A stretch of DNA of 64,000 nt from Psychroflexus lacisalsi (GCF_020164495.1 NZ_JAIQYZ010000001.1:620001-684000); one strand, 5' to 3'. Numbered from the stretch's first letter, positions 43,579 through 53,812 are shown. The notes: a model not told the origin generated them from the sequence alone. Made by a program: numbers and translations.

Positions 43579-46368
43579 TTATTTCAATTTCTTTTTGACT
43601 TCAATTTCTTGGAAAGCTTCAAGAATATCTCCTTCCTGGATGTCGTTGTAGTTTTTCAACTGCATACCACAATCGTATCCTTTAGAAACTTCTTTAACGT
43701 CGTCTTTGAAACGTTTTAGAGAAGTTAGAGTGCCTGTATGGATTACAATTCCATCCCTTATGAGTCTGATTCCAGAGTTTCTGTAAATTTTTCCTGTTAA
43801 CACCATACAACCAGCGATCGTTCCAATTTTCGAAATCTTGAAGGTTTCTCTAATTTCTGCAGTACCTGTGATCTCTTCTCTCAATTCTGGAGAAAGCATG
43901 CCTTCCATAGCATCTTTGATGTCATTGATGGCATCGTAGATGATTGAGTACATTCTGATGTCGATTTCTTCATTATCTGCGAGTGTTCTAGCATTACCAG
44001 CTGGTCTCACGTTAAATCCGATAATTACAGCTTCAGATGCTGAAGCTAAAAGTACATCACTTTCTGTAATGGCTCCAACACCTCTATGTATAATGTTGAC
44101 TTGAATTTCTTCAGTAGAAAGTTTTTGTAAACTATCCGTTAATGCTTCTACAGAACCATCCACATCTGCTTTCAAGATAATGTTCAATTCCTTGAAATCT
44201 CCCAACGCAATACGTCTTCCAATTTCATCAAGTGTAATATGCTTCTGTGTCCTTACACTTTGCTCCCTTTGAAGTTGATTTCTCTTAGAAGCTATATCTT
44301 TTGCTTCCCTTTCATCCTGCATCACTTGGAAAGTGTCACCAGCTTGTGGGGCACCATCAAGACCAAGAATTGATACTGGTGTAGACGGTGTTGCTTCTTT
44401 TACTTTGTTGCCACGTTCATCTTGCATAGCTTTTATTTTACCACTTGTGGTACCAGCTAATACATAATCGCCAATTTTTAAAGTACCAGTCTGAACTAAG
44501 ATTGTAGAAACGTAACCTCTACCTTTATCAAGGAATGCTTCAACAACACTACCTTTTGCAAGTCTATTTGGATTTGCTTTAAGATCTAACAATTCAGCCT
44601 CTAGTAAAACTTTTTCTAATAGTTCCGGAACACCAGTACCATGTTTTGCTGAAATTTCTTGAGATTGAACTTTACCTCCCCAATCTTCTACTAAAAGATT
44701 CATGTTGGCTAAAGACTCTTTTATTTTTTCAACGTTAGCTGTAGGTAAATCGACCTTATTAATTGCGAAAACTATTGGTACTCCTGCAGCTTGTGCATGA
44801 GAAATAGCCTCTTTAGTCTGTGGCATCACATCATCATCTGCCGCAATGACAATAATTGCAATATCTGTCACCTGTGCACCTCTGGCTCGCATTGCTGTAA
44901 AAGCTTCGTGACCAGGAGTATCAAGGAAAGAAATAGTTTCACCTGTTTTAATTTGTACACTGTAAGCACCTATGTGCTGAGTAATACCTCCAGATTCACC
45001 TGCAATTACGTTTTCCTCTCTAATAAAATCCAGTAAAGATGTTTTACCATGGTCAACGTGACCCATTACAGTCACAATTGGAGCTCTAGGTTTTAGATCT
45101 TCAGGATCTTCTGCAACCGTTTCAGTCGGATCTTCGACTTCAGCACTTACAAACTCAACTTCGTAACCAAATTCTTCAGCAACAACACTTAAAGTCTCTG
45201 CGTCCAGTCTTTGATTCATCGTTACCATCATTCCAAGAGACATACAAGCAGAAATAATCTTAGTTACAGGTACGTCCATCATCGTGGCAATTTCATTGAC
45301 GCTTACAAATTCAGTGACCTTAAGGATTTTACTTTCTTTCTCTTGTTGAGTAATGTCATCCTGAGAACGCTGTTTGTGCTGATCTCTTTTATCTCTTCTA
45401 TATTTTGCACCTTTCTTACCAGAAGATCTACCTTGAAGTTTTTCTAAGGTTTCTCTTACCTGCTTCTGTACTTCTTCAGGAGTAGGCTCTTCCTTTTGTA
45501 CAGGTTTTGCACCTCTTCTTGAAGATGGTTTTGCAGCACCTCTTTTGCCAGTAGGTTTGTTTGCTCCTGGTGAAGTGTTTGTTTTAGAAATACGCTTACG
45601 CTTTCTTCTTCTCGAAGCAGCTTCTTTCTCTTTTTCCTTCTCCTTTTCTTTTTTGGTTGGTGCTTTTTTGAATTGATTTAAATCAATTTTCTCGCCAGTA
45701 AAATTAGGTCCGGACAGTTTTGTATACTGAGTCTCGTGTTTAACTTCTTCCGCAGTTTTCTCCTCTTCTTTGTCAGCTTTATTAATCTGAGGTTTTTCTT
45801 CAGCTGTTTTTGGAGCTTCTTTTGCAGTTGTTGGCTGAGCAGGTTTTGAAGACTTTTCAGACTTATCCGATGTTTTTTTGCCTTTAGAGTTTCCTCTTTT
45901 TTCATCTTTAAGTTCAATTTTCCCCACTTGTTTTAAGCCAGAAATTTTGGACTTGGACCTGATAGTTTCTTCTTCTTCCTGGTCTGCTTTCTTTGAAGCT
46001 TCTTCAGCTTTGGACTTATCCTCTTGCTCTTTTGCTTTAGCAGCCTCAATCTTTTTCTTATTTTCTTCAGCTTGACGCTCTCTTCTGGCTTCCTCTTCTT
46101 TTTTCTTTTCGAGCTCCTGCTCTCTAGCAAGACGCAATTCTTCCTTTTCCTTTTTGCGCTCTTCACTCACCTCTTTGGAAGCTACTTTTTTGCTTTTATC
46201 AGTTTCGAATTTGTCTGATAAAACCTCGTAAACTTCCGAAGATATCTTCGTGGTAGGTCTTGCTTCAATTTCGTAGCCTTGAGTATTTAAGTATTCCACA
46301 GCACGATCCAGTGAAATGTTAAAATCTCTCAGTACTTTATTTAATCTTGTTTGTTTTGATTCAGCCAT
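43579..46368 (-). CDS. infB: Translation initiation factor IF-2
   Basis: A 929-residue GTPase that brings initiator tRNA to the small ribosomal subunit. The N-terminal IF2N helix ([21 protein letters not shown]) is followed by a long Lys/Glu-rich low-complexity region (about 60-330), typical of Bacteroidota IF-2. The G domain has GHVDHGKTS (P-loop), DTPGHEAF (switch II) and NKVDL (guanine base). Domains II to IV follow, ending in [13 protein letters not shown]. It is the last gene of rimP-nusA-infB. Confidence 0.97.
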   Translation of the reverse strand: MAESKQTRLNKVLRDFNISLDRAVEYLNTQGYEIEARPTTKISSEVYEVLSDKFETDKSKKVASKEVSEERKKEKEELRLAREQELEKKKEEEARRERQAEENKKKIEAAKAKEQEDKSKAEEASKKADQEEEETIRSKSKISGLKQVGKIELKDEKRGNSKGKKTSDKSEKSSKPAQPTTAKEAPKTAEEKPQINKADKEEEKTAEEVKHETQYTKLSGPNFTGEKIDLNQFKKAPTKKEKEKEKEKEAASRRRKRKRISKTNTSPGANKPTGKRGAAKPSSRRGAKPVQKEEPTPEEVQKQVRETLEKLQGRSSGKKGAKYRRDKRDQHKQRSQDDITQQEKESKILKVTEFVSVNEIATMMDVPVTKIISACMSLGMMVTMNQRLDAETLSVVAEEFGYEVEFVSAEVEDPTETVAEDPEDLKPRAPIVTVMGHVDHGKTSLLDFIREENVIAGESGGITQHIGAYSVQIKTGETISFLDTPGHEAFTAMRARGAQVTDIAIIVIAADDDVMPQTKEAISHAQAAGVPIVFAINKVDLPTANVEKIKESLANMNLLVEDWGGKVQSQEISAKHGTGVPELLEKVLLEAELLDLKANPNRLAKGSVVEAFLDKGRGYVSTILVQTGTLKIGDYVLAGTTSGKIKAMQDERGNKVKEATPSTPVSILGLDGAPQAGDTFQVMQDEREAKDIASKRNQLQREQSVRTQKHITLDEIGRRIALGDFKELNIILKADVDGSVEALTDSLQKLSTEEIQVNIIHRGVGAITESDVLLASASEAVIIGFNVRPAGNARTLADNEEIDIRMYSIIYDAINDIKDAMEGMLSPELREEITGTAEIRETFKISKIGTIAGCMVLTGKIYRNSGIRLIRDGIVIHTGTLTSLKRFKDDVKEVSKGYDCGMQLKNYNDIQEGDILEAFQEIEVKKKLK

Positions 46369-46423
46369 AAATTGCCTCTAATATTAGCTCTTATATAATG
46401 TTACAAAGATGAGTTTAAATAAT

Positions 46424-47659
46424 CTATTCTTCAAACTCTTCTTTTAAAATTTTGATAACGTTCAAAACAGTTTCTTCTTCCAAGTCTGTTCTTCTTACGA
46501 GATCGCTTACTTCTAATTCCAAGATACTTTTTGCAGTATCCAAACCTATTCTACTAAATTCTTTGATCACCCAGTCTTCAATTTCATCTTTGAATTCTGT
46601 CAATTCAACATCTTCTTCTTCAATTCCATCTCTGAAGACTTCAATGTTGTAACCTGTAAGTTGTCCTGCAAGTCTAATGTTGTGTCCGCCTCGGCCAATA
46701 GCTTTAGAAACCTCTTCTGGTTTCAAAGTCACCTCTGCATATTTTTTTTCTTCGTTCAGTTTGATGTTAACGATTTTTGCAGGACTTAGCGCTCTTTGTA
46801 TGTAAAGTTGTGGGTTATTGGTGTAGTTGATGACATCAATATTTTCATTCCCCAATTCTCTTACAATCCCGTGAATACGAGATCCTTTCATTCCTACACA
46901 AGCTCCAACTGGATCAATCCTGTCATCATAAGTATCAACAGCTACTTTAGCTTTTTCGCCTGGTATTCTTACTGCATTCTTTACAGTGATCAATCCATCA
47001 AATACTTCAGGTATTTCTTGCTCAAATAATTTTTCTAAGAACATTGGTGATGTTCTTGACAATATGATTATTGGCTTGTTTCCCTTAAGCTCAACTTTTT
47101 CAATGACACCTCTTATATTGTCACCCTTTCTGTAAAAGTCAGAAGGGATTTGATGTTCTTTAGGAATGATAAGTTCATTCCCATCATCATCGAGTAAAAT
47201 AACCACATTGTGTCTTACGTGGTGAACTTCAGCAGAATAAATTTCACCGATTAAGTCTTGGAAATACTTAAAGGTATTGGTGCTGTCATGTTCATGTATT
47301 TTTGAAATCAAGTTTTGTCTAAGAGCTAGAATTGCTCTACGGCCCAATTGAAAAAGCTTTACTTCTTCGGAAACATCTTCTCCAACTTCAAAATCGGGTT
47401 CTATCTTTCTGGCATCAGTAAGGGATATTTCAGCATTATCATCTTCTACTTCGCCATCATTAACAACAATTCTATTTCTCCAGATTTCTAAATCTCCTTT
47501 ATCTGGGTTGATGATAATATCAAAGTTATCATCTTGTCCAAACTTCTTTTTCAAAGCGTTCCTGAAAACGTCTTCTAGAATAGCCATTAAGGTTACTCGA
47601 TCTATTAATTTATCGTCTTTAAATTCAGAAAACGAGTTGATCAAATCGATGTTTTCCAT
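46424..47659 (-). CDS. nusA: Transcription termination/antitermination protein NusA
   Basis: A 411-residue RNA polymerase factor that affects pausing, termination and antitermination. It contains the N-terminal RNAP-binding domain, an S1 domain (about 130-200) and two KH domains with GMKGSRIHGIVRELGNE and IGRGGHNIRLAGQL. The acidic C-terminal repeats of E. coli NusA are missing, normal for Bacteroidota. It lies 55 bp upstream of infB and 7 bp downstream of rimP. Because NusA controls termination, a hairpin in the operon leader (48152-48201) could give it autoregulation. Confidence 0.96.
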   Translation of the reverse strand: MENIDLINSFSEFKDDKLIDRVTLMAILEDVFRNALKKKFGQDDNFDIIINPDKGDLEIWRNRIVVNDGEVEDDNAEISLTDARKIEPDFEVGEDVSEEVKLFQLGRRAILALRQNLISKIHEHDSTNTFKYFQDLIGEIYSAEVHHVRHNVVILLDDDGNELIIPKEHQIPSDFYRKGDNIRGVIEKVELKGNKPIIILSRTSPMFLEKLFEQEIPEVFDGLITVKNAVRIPGEKAKVAVDTYDDRIDPVGACVGMKGSRIHGIVRELGNENIDVINYTNNPQLYIQRALSPAKIVNIKLNEEKKYAEVTLKPEEVSKAIGRGGHNIRLAGQLTGYNIEVFRDGIEEEDVELTEFKDEIEDWVIKEFSRIGLDTAKSILELEVSDLVRRTDLEEETVLNVIKILKEEFEE

Positions 47660-47666
47660 AATATCT

Positions 47667-48140
47667 TTATTTGTTAAAATTTATTATAACTTGAGCTTTT
47701 ACGATATCATCGAAAGCTATTTTTGCTTCTTTCTGCACTTTATGTTTACCCTTGCCAACAGGCTTAGGTTCTTTAGCTACCCACTTCAGGTGGATTATAT
47801 CATCTTCAACGCCTATTAAATCAGCCTCTATCTTCTCTTCTTCTGTAACTACAGATAATTTTCTTCCGACATTTTTTTGGAATTGTCTGAGGTGTTCCAG
47901 TGGTTCGGTAGCACCACATGAAGCAACTTCCAGCGAGAAATCTTCAATTTCCCTATCCAGATTATGTTCTATGGCTCTGCTGATGTTCACACAATCTGAA
48001 ATAGATAAATCCCTATCACCATCAATTATGACTTTGATATTATTACCATTAGAAATCTGTAAATCAATTAGGAATAGACTTTCATCCTCTTGAAGACCCT
48101 CTTTTACCAAGGTCATTATTTGCTCTTTCTCTAAAGCCAT
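47667..48140 (-). CDS. rimP: Ribosome maturation factor RimP
   Basis: A 157-residue factor needed for 30S subunit maturation. The N-terminal domain has FLIDLQISNGNNIKVIIDGD and the conserved DCVNISRAIEHNLD; the C-terminal SH3-like domain has VEDDIIHLKW. It is the first gene of the translation operon rimP-nusA-infB, the standard bacterial order. The leader in front of it carries a hairpin. Confidence 0.95.
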   Translation of the reverse strand: MALEKEQIMTLVKEGLQEDESLFLIDLQISNGNNIKVIIDGDRDLSISDCVNISRAIEHNLDREIEDFSLEVASCGATEPLEHLRQFQKNVGRKLSVVTEEEKIEADLIGVEDDIIHLKWVAKEPKPVGKGKHKVQKEAKIAFDDIVKAQVIINFNK

Positions 48141-48151
48141 TCAATACTTAT

Positions 48152-48201
48152 AAAAAGAGGGGACTAATTTGTCCCCTCATATTCAAAACTTTGCAAATGT
48201 A
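48152..48201 (-). promoter_or_regulatory. rimP-nusA-infB leader with promoter box and attenuator-like hairpin
   Basis: On the minus strand a -7 box TACATTTG (48201-48194) predicts transcription start near 48187. The leader then contains GAGGGGAC-N6-GTCCCCTC (48178-48157), an 8-bp GC-rich hairpin, followed directly by TTTTT (48156-48152) and 11 bp later by the rimP ATG. This has the form of an intrinsic terminator inside the leader. No -33 TTTG at the usual distance was found. Confidence 0.6.
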
Positions 48202-48276
48202 ATAATAATTTATCAGTTATAAAAGAGCCTGTTTTTTTATAATTTAAAGTAATTTAGGTACTATATATAATCTACC

Positions 48277-49113
48277 ATGAAAAGAATTCTTGTTCCTACA
48301 GATTTTTCCTTGCCAGCAGACAATGCACTCAAAGTCGCTTCGCAAATCGCAAAAAAATATGATGGTGAAATTTATATTCTTCATCTGCTGGAGCTACCTC
48401 TGCAACTCATCGATCCTCTCAATGAAGGAGTAGGCGGTGATCTTCCTGAGTCGATGTTTTTTCTAAAGCTTGCACACAAAAAATTTACTGAGTTACTGGA
48501 CAGGATGAGTTATCATCTTGATGGAATCAAAATTCATGAAGTAGTAGAATTTGATTCTACTTCAGAAGGTGTGCTTTCAACGGTTAAAAAATACGATTGC
48601 GATCTCGTAATCATTGGATCCAATGGTTCTGATGGTTTGCAAGAAATATTAATTGGGTCAAATACAGAAAAAATCGTCAGATCTTCAAAAATCCCTGTTT
48701 TGGTCATCAAAAAAGAGGTGCCCGTTTTCAAGATTGAAAACTTTGTATTTGTATCAAATCTTACAATCAAGAATAGAAAAGCTTTTAAATCAGCATTTGA
48801 ATTTTCAAAAATTTTAGATGCTAAATTCCATCTTGCCTATATAAATACCCCCAACAAATTTAAAACTACAAAGGAGATAGATTCCTTTTTAGATGAATTC
48901 ATAAAAGGTATCAACTACAACACTTCTCAATTTCATATTTATAATGACGTGACTGTTGAGAGAGGAATACGAAATTTTTCATCCAAAATTAATGCGGATT
49001 TAATAGGAATCGGAACTCATGGGAGGAAGGGTATTTCACACTTTGTAAGCGGCAGTATCGCTGAGGATGTCGTAAATCACATCCAAACACCAATACTAAC
49101 TTTTAAGATTTAA
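48277..49113 (+). CDS. Universal stress protein, two tandem domains
   Basis: A 278-residue protein of two UspA domains (about 1-145 and 150-278). Each begins with a hydrophobic strand (MKRILVPTDFSLPADNAL in the first) and has a nucleotide-binding G-2x-G-type segment: IIGSNGSDGLQEILIGSN at about 112 and GIGTHGRKGISHFVSGS at about 250. It probably binds ATP and acts in stress survival. The stop overlaps the convergent AsmA-like gene by 4 bp (TTAA). The promoter is not clear; no FNR-like dyad was found. Confidence 0.88.
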   Translation: MKRILVPTDFSLPADNALKVASQIAKKYDGEIYILHLLELPLQLIDPLNEGVGGDLPESMFFLKLAHKKFTELLDRMSYHLDGIKIHEVVEFDSTSEGVLSTVKKYDCDLVIIGSNGSDGLQEILIGSNTEKIVRSSKIPVLVIKKEVPVFKIENFVFVSNLTIKNRKAFKSAFEFSKILDAKFHLAYINTPNKFKTTKEIDSFLDEFIKGINYNTSQFHIYNDVTVERGIRNFSSKINADLIGIGTHGRKGISHFVSGSIAEDVVNHIQTPILTFKI

Positions 49114-50561
49114 AGCAGGGATTTCTTGAGACCTTGGAAATGAAAGTTCCAAACGTAATTCCAAAAAGATTTGGTATTGTCCCTTTCTACAACTTTAATC
49201 TTGTGATTGTCATCAACATCTTTGTTCTTCAAAAATACATTGCTTAATAGACTTGCAAAATTATTCTTAGAACCATCTTTTTTTAGAATATTCAATCTCA
49301 GTTTTTTGTAAGCAATTGAAAAGTCACCATTCATTTTAGAGTTATTCCCATTTATATTTGTTCTAATATCATTGATCTCACCATCCAATTTCATGCGCAT
49401 CGCAGGACCAAAAAAGTCATTGATGGAAGAATCTTTGATTTGCCTCAACCGTGTTGTCACATAAAACTGCTCATGATCTGGAACAAAATTATAGTCGAAT
49501 AAGATTTCAGAATTTTCTGTAAACTTTGCATTCGCCTGAACTTTAATATTTGGATGATCGGCTTTCAAAGAATTGTGAATGTTTGTAATTTCTGCTTGGA
49601 TGGAATTAAATTGAATCTGCCCCGGCTTAAGGTCTTTATCGATTAATTCCTGGTACGTAAGGTTGAGGTTAGAAACCAGAAGAGAGTCAATAGATAGCTG
49701 GAAGTTTAAATTTCTTAAGCTTTCACTATACAAATTTTTAATAGACGTGTCGTCTGCGATTGTTTTATCTCTGTAAATATTGAAGGAGGTAGTGTCAATT
49801 AAGATTTTATTGAAAACGATGCTTTTTAAACTATTTTTATTTTCAAAATCAAAACCAGTTGCTTGAATGGCTTTAGATTTCAAGGTCATCAAATCCTTCT
49901 CAGTCTCAATATGTTTTACATAATTGCTTTTTTTGAATTTTGGTTCTATACTGAATTCGCTAAGGGTAAATCTAGCATTTTCGTATAAAAACTTTTCGCT
50001 TTTAAGATTATGTAAAAGGTCGAGTTCATACCGTAGATCTTCTGCTTCAATTCTCAAAGTTTTATTTCCAAGCCATGAAAAATCTTCCATACTTGACCAT
50101 TGAAGATCCTCAATTTCAAGTTGAAAATTTGAAATTGTAAAATCGGTTTTGTTTTCTTTCTTAATTCTGATTTTGGAATTTTTTAATTGCAACTTATCGA
50201 TTTGAGTGAAGTCCAGTTTTTTGTTTGAGATTTTTTCAGAATCTGGAGACGAGATTATTTTTAGATCTAAGCCATCTGCATCAACGTTTTGAATCCTGAT
50301 TTTACTATTGATTACATAATGAATTAAATCCAAATTGATATCAATTGTCTCGATATAAATCTGCTTACTGGTATCAGTAAAATTAACATCTTCTAGCCCC
50401 AAACTACCAGTCAGAGAGTTAATGCTTATGCCAGAGTAGGTCAGGTTTTTTTCTTCAGATAATAAGGAGTCAATTCTTTTGCTTACCAAAAAGTTGATGG
50501 TTATGTAGCCCGCTATAATTAAAATTAGAAAAATAAGAATGTAGCGCAAATAAATTTTCAT
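49110..50561 (-). CDS. AsmA-like membrane-anchored protein
   Basis: A protein of about 483 residues with one N-terminal helix (ILIFLILIIAGYITINFLV) and a long repetitive beta-rich periplasmic region with many Asp-Leu-x-Leu patterns. The N-terminal IDSLLSEEKNLTYSGISIN and the later KMNGDFSIAYKKLRLNILKKDG resemble AsmA/DUF748-type proteins, which are proposed to transport phospholipids between membranes. The family name is from architecture only. ATG at 50561 is used as start, since the upstream extension is poorly placed. It lies between two universal stress genes. Confidence 0.6.
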   Translation of the reverse strand: MKIYLRYILIFLILIIAGYITINFLVSKRIDSLLSEEKNLTYSGISINSLTGSLGLEDVNFTDTSKQIYIETIDINLDLIHYVINSKIRIQNVDADGLDLKIISSPDSEKISNKKLDFTQIDKLQLKNSKIRIKKENKTDFTISNFQLEIEDLQWSSMEDFSWLGNKTLRIEAEDLRYELDLLHNLKSEKFLYENARFTLSEFSIEPKFKKSNYVKHIETEKDLMTLKSKAIQATGFDFENKNSLKSIVFNKILIDTTSFNIYRDKTIADDTSIKNLYSESLRNLNFQLSIDSLLVSNLNLTYQELIDKDLKPGQIQFNSIQAEITNIHNSLKADHPNIKVQANAKFTENSEILFDYNFVPDHEQFYVTTRLRQIKDSSINDFFGPAMRMKLDGEINDIRTNINGNNSKMNGDFSIAYKKLRLNILKKDGSKNNFASLLSNVFLKNKDVDDNHKIKVVERDNTKSFWNYVWNFHFQGLKKSLL

Positions 50562-50619
50562 ATACAATTGATTAGGATTTTTGAAATTAAACAAAAAATC
50601 ATCAGCTGAATATTAAGTC

Positions 50620-51411
50620 TTATAACTTCCTGGAATCGTGCAAGAATAGAATAGGTATTTCTGGACGACAAAGCGAGCTTTTGGAAGTGCTAAATAAATC
50701 CTGAAAAATGCTCAAATTTTTAGCCATGACCATAACCAAATCAAAGCCATCAATACAAGAAGCTTTGTTAGTAGAGTAAATTTCTTTCACGCTTTTAAAT
50801 TCTAAAGAGTTTATTACTTTAGAAATTAATTCTTTAGAATGTTTTCTGTTTGGGCCTAAAGTTTTATTTAAGCCGGTTGGGAGAAGGGAAAGATGGGTTT
50901 GGTTGACAAAAGGTAGAGAGGTCAAAATATTAAAAATACTATAATCAGAAGTAATTGAAAAATCTGTTGGTAATAATGCTTTTTGCGGCAGTTTAATAGT
51001 TGCTTCTTCAGGAACCAAAACAACCGAACATTTCACTTTCGTAATGATCTCTAGTGTTTTTTTGTCAAAGAAAAGGCCAGTATTATAGTCGCCTTTGTTG
51101 GAATTCCCGAGCATAATTAAATCTGTGTGTTGTTCTGCTATAACATTGCGTATACTTTCAATATAGGCGCCTTCTATAAATTTTATTTGTATTTGGTCAA
51201 TATGATAGCCATTCAACTCCAGAAGATTTTGATCTTTCTTCAATTTTTGATTGAAAACGACACTGCATTTTCCGCTACAGCTTTTGCTTTCGCAAGGTGT
51301 TTTTATGTGTAAAATTGTAAAATTAACCTTTTGATTTTTAAAAAGCGTTGCGGCATAATCCAACATATGGGTGGATGCAGAAGAAAAGTCTGAAAGCAAT
51401 ACTACATTCAT
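50620..51411 (-). CDS. Universal stress protein family, two-domain
   Basis: A 263-residue protein. The N-terminal domain starts MNVVLLSDFSSASTHML and has the nucleotide-binding-like loop MLGNSNKGDYNTGLFF near residue 96. The C-terminal domain, starting near KALLPTDFSITSDYSI, lacks a clear nucleotide motif and is degenerate. Four Cys residues in the region CESKSCSGKC (residues 39-49) are unusual for the family and could bind metal or respond to redox. A CRP/FNR-type dyad lies at -41.5 before its predicted start site. It follows the AsmA-like gene on the same strand order. Confidence 0.85.
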   Translation of the reverse strand: MNVVLLSDFSSASTHMLDYAATLFKNQKVNFTILHIKTPCESKSCSGKCSVVFNQKLKKDQNLLELNGYHIDQIQIKFIEGAYIESIRNVIAEQHTDLIMLGNSNKGDYNTGLFFDKKTLEIITKVKCSVVLVPEEATIKLPQKALLPTDFSITSDYSIFNILTSLPFVNQTHLSLLPTGLNKTLGPNRKHSKELISKVINSLEFKSVKEIYSTNKASCIDGFDLVMVMAKNLSIFQDLFSTSKSSLCRPEIPILFLHDSRKL

Positions 51412-51430
51412 AGATAGAATTCTATGAATG

Positions 51431-51473
51431 CAAATGTATATGGAGAGTCAAATTCAAAATATGATAAAAATCA
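51431..51473 (-). promoter_or_regulatory. Promoter of the universal stress gene with CRP/FNR-like box
   Basis: The -7 box TACATTTG (51438-51431, minus strand) predicts transcription start near 51426. The dyad TGAT-AAAA-ATCA at 51462-51473 is centred about 41.5 bp upstream, the position of class II CRP/FNR activation. The adjacent response regulator has a CRP/FNR-type DNA-binding domain. Confidence 0.6.
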
Positions 51474-51508
51474 GATTCCCTTTTATTGGACCTATTTAAT
51501 TGAGTTTT

Positions 51509-52546
51509 TTATACAATTTTTTCCAAAGCTTCAAAATCATTTATTTTGATGTTTCTTCCTTCAACTTCAATAATACCTTCTTTTTTAAAGGTGGAAAGTG
51601 TTCGTATTAAGCTTTCTGAAGCTATTCCCGCGACAGCTGCAAGATCTGCTCTTGAAATTCGAATCTGGCTGAGTTTGTTTTTTTTCAACCGTTCAGAAAA
51701 TAGTAAAATGCTTTGAGCTGTTTTTTTTCTTACTGAGCTGTAAGCCATGTCCATCAATTGAGACTTGGTCTCACTTAGGTGATCGCCAAGTTGATCTATG
51801 AATTCAAACATAACCTGGGGATGTTGATAGAAGAGGTCTTTGACTTTTTCTGTTGATATCTCAAAGAGTGAAGCATTCTCCATTGCGGAAGCAAATTCAG
51901 AAAAACTAGATTGCTTTGTAAAACTTAAATTTCCAAAAATGTCATTTACTTTATGGATAGCAGTGATGAGTTCTTTTCCGTTTTCGTCGAGCTTGTAAGT
52001 TTTTACTACCCCTTTTTCAATGAGGTATATTGAATTTGAAGTTTTTCCACTTTCAAAAATTGTTTCTCCAGATGCAAAGCTTTTGACTGGCTCGCTTTTA
52101 AAAATTTCTTTCAAAGCTTCAAAAGACTGCAAGTGTGAGCCTGTTTGTTGTTTGGTTTGAGGCGAGTTCAAAATATCTGCTTTTGCAAGTCTGCTCTCAA
52201 TAGCATCTATTAATTCTTCTTCCTCAAAAGGTTTGGTTAGATAATCATCAGCACCAAGATTCATTCCTCTTCTTACGTCTTTATGGTCTGTTTTAGCTGA
52301 GAGAAAAATAAAGGGTATTTTTCGTAAGGAGTCATCTTTAGACAGATTTTCTAAAACCTGGTAACCGTCCATTTCTGGCATCATAATATCACATATTACA
52401 ACATCTGGCTGAAAAACCGGAGCTTTTTCCACACCTATTTTTCCATTTGAAGCCGTTTCTACTTTATAATTGGACAGTTCAAGAAGTTCTGCAGTGTTTT
52501 CTCTTACTGTCTTATCATCTTCTATTAATAAAATCTTTTTACTCAT
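51509..52546 (-). CDS. Response regulator with CRP/FNR effector domain
   Basis: A 345-residue hybrid regulator. An N-terminal receiver domain (phospho-acceptor Asp53 in VICDIMMPEMDGYQ) is joined to a cyclic-nucleotide-binding-like domain (about 150-260) with FASGETIFESGKTSNSIYL and a C-terminal HTH_CRP domain (SRADLAAVAGIASESLIRTLSTF split around SESLIRTLS). The four Cys iron-sulfur ligands of classical FNR are not seen. It overlaps the upstream histidine kinase by 8 bp, so phosphorylation by that kinase is the likely signal. Probably regulates the nearby universal stress genes. Confidence 0.9.
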   Translation of the reverse strand: MSKKILLIEDDKTVRENTAELLELSNYKVETASNGKIGVEKAPVFQPDVVICDIMMPEMDGYQVLENLSKDDSLRKIPFIFLSAKTDHKDVRRGMNLGADDYLTKPFEEEELIDAIESRLAKADILNSPQTKQQTGSHLQSFEALKEIFKSEPVKSFASGETIFESGKTSNSIYLIEKGVVKTYKLDENGKELITAIHKVNDIFGNLSFTKQSSFSEFASAMENASLFEISTEKVKDLFYQHPQVMFEFIDQLGDHLSETKSQLMDMAYSSVRKKTAQSILLFSERLKKNKLSQIRISRADLAAVAGIASESLIRTLSTFKKEGIIEVEGRNIKINDFEALEKIV

Positions 52547-53795
52547 GGACCTTGGGAATTTCTATATAAAATATGGTGCCTTTACCTTCTTGAGATTCAA
52601 AACAAATAGAACCGTTCAGGTTTTCAAGATGAACTTTTGCAATATTCAAACCTATCCCAGTCCCCTGATTATTAAGAGCATTTTCTGCCCTAAAGTAGCG
52701 TTCAAAGATATGTTTTTGATCCTCTTTTGGAATGCCCATTCCTTCATCCTTTATTCTGAGTTTGATTAAGTGATCATCAGAGGTTTCAACCTCAAAATGA
52801 ATTGTAGTATCTTCTGAAGAATATTTTATAGCATTGCTCAATAAATTGGATAAAATCAATTCCAGAACATGCTTGTCTTGTCTTAAACTAATGTCTTCCA
52901 GATGACGTGGGTAAATGATCTCTTGTCCATCTTTTAAGGTGACATTGGCATTGTAAATCACTTCGTTGACAAGAGTGATGAGGCTAAACTCTTCAAATTT
53001 ATAAGTGACTTTTCCAGATTCTAGACGTTCAATCGATAAAAAGTCGTTAAGAATTCCAGTAAGATAATGGACTTTATTTTTTATGGTATTGAGATGCTTT
53101 TCTCGCTTCTCTTGTTGTTTGGTTTCTGTGTATTTTTTGGCCAACGTGGAAGAGGTGAGAATGCCGCTTAGTGGCGTTTTGAACTCATGAGAAACAAGGG
53201 ACAGAAATTTGGTTTTCAACTCATTCAGTTCTATTTCCTTTTGTAGTGCCTTTTTAGTTTTGGCTTCTGCCTCCTTACGCTTCAAAATTTCACTTCCTAG
53301 CTTTGAGTTGAGATCCTGAAGCTCGTTTATTGTTAACTTTAGCTCTTCTGTACGCTGTTCAATCTTTTCTTCAAGATCCTTATTAAGTTCTTCAATCTCA
53401 AGTTTTTGATTTTGTCGTTCAGTGATATCACTTATCAATGACATGACATAACGCTTACCATCAAAAATAAATGGATTGAGACCAGCCTCTACAGGGAAAA
53501 TTTCGCCATTTTTCTTTAAACCGTGTAGGTTTCTTCCATGACCCATCTGCCTTTTTTCAGAATTGTCTATGAATTTATCTACGTGTTTGTGATGATTTGC
53601 TCTGTATTTCTTTGGAATAAGAGCATCTAAATGTTTTCCTATTAATTCTTTCTTATCATATCCAAACATATCTTGTGTAGCTGAATTAATTTCAACAACA
53701 TGTTGAGTTTCATCTACCACAATTATTCCTTCGGAGATGCCCTCAAAAAGGAGACTGAATATTTTGGAGTTTTTCTGAAAGTCGGTTTGGCTCAA
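52539..53795 (-). CDS. PAS domain-containing histidine kinase
   Basis: A 418-residue cytosolic sensor kinase. A PAS domain occupies residues 10-125 (VVEINSATQDMFGYDKKELIG), followed by a coiled coil to about 190, the HisKA H-box FLSLVSHEFKTPLSG with His203 as phospho-acceptor, and the HATPase region (LILSNLLSNAIKYSSED, DEGMGIPKEDQ, GTGIGLNI). No membrane helix is present. The PAS core lacks an obvious heme or flavin site, so the ligand is unknown. The stop overlaps the response regulator start by 8 bp; the pair is transcribed after an outer-membrane protein gene. Confidence 0.93.
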   Translation of the reverse strand: MSQTDFQKNSKIFSLLFEGISEGIIVVDETQHVVEINSATQDMFGYDKKELIGKHLDALIPKKYRANHHKHVDKFIDNSEKRQMGHGRNLHGLKKNGEIFPVEAGLNPFIFDGKRYVMSLISDITERQNQKLEIEELNKDLEEKIEQRTEELKLTINELQDLNSKLGSEILKRKEAEAKTKKALQKEIELNELKTKFLSLVSHEFKTPLSGILTSSTLAKKYTETKQQEKREKHLNTIKNKVHYLTGILNDFLSIERLESGKVTYKFEEFSLITLVNEVIYNANVTLKDGQEIIYPRHLEDISLRQDKHVLELILSNLLSNAIKYSSEDTTIHFEVETSDDHLIKLRIKDEGMGIPKEDQKHIFERYFRAENALNNQGTGIGLNIAKVHLENLNGSICFESQEGKGTIFYIEIPKVHE

Positions 53796-53812
53796 GATAA
53801 AAACTGTTTATA

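Noticed and set aside
45678-46166. Lysine-rich open frames in other frames of infB
   Set aside because: They are shadows of the Lys/Glu-rich low-complexity part of IF-2.
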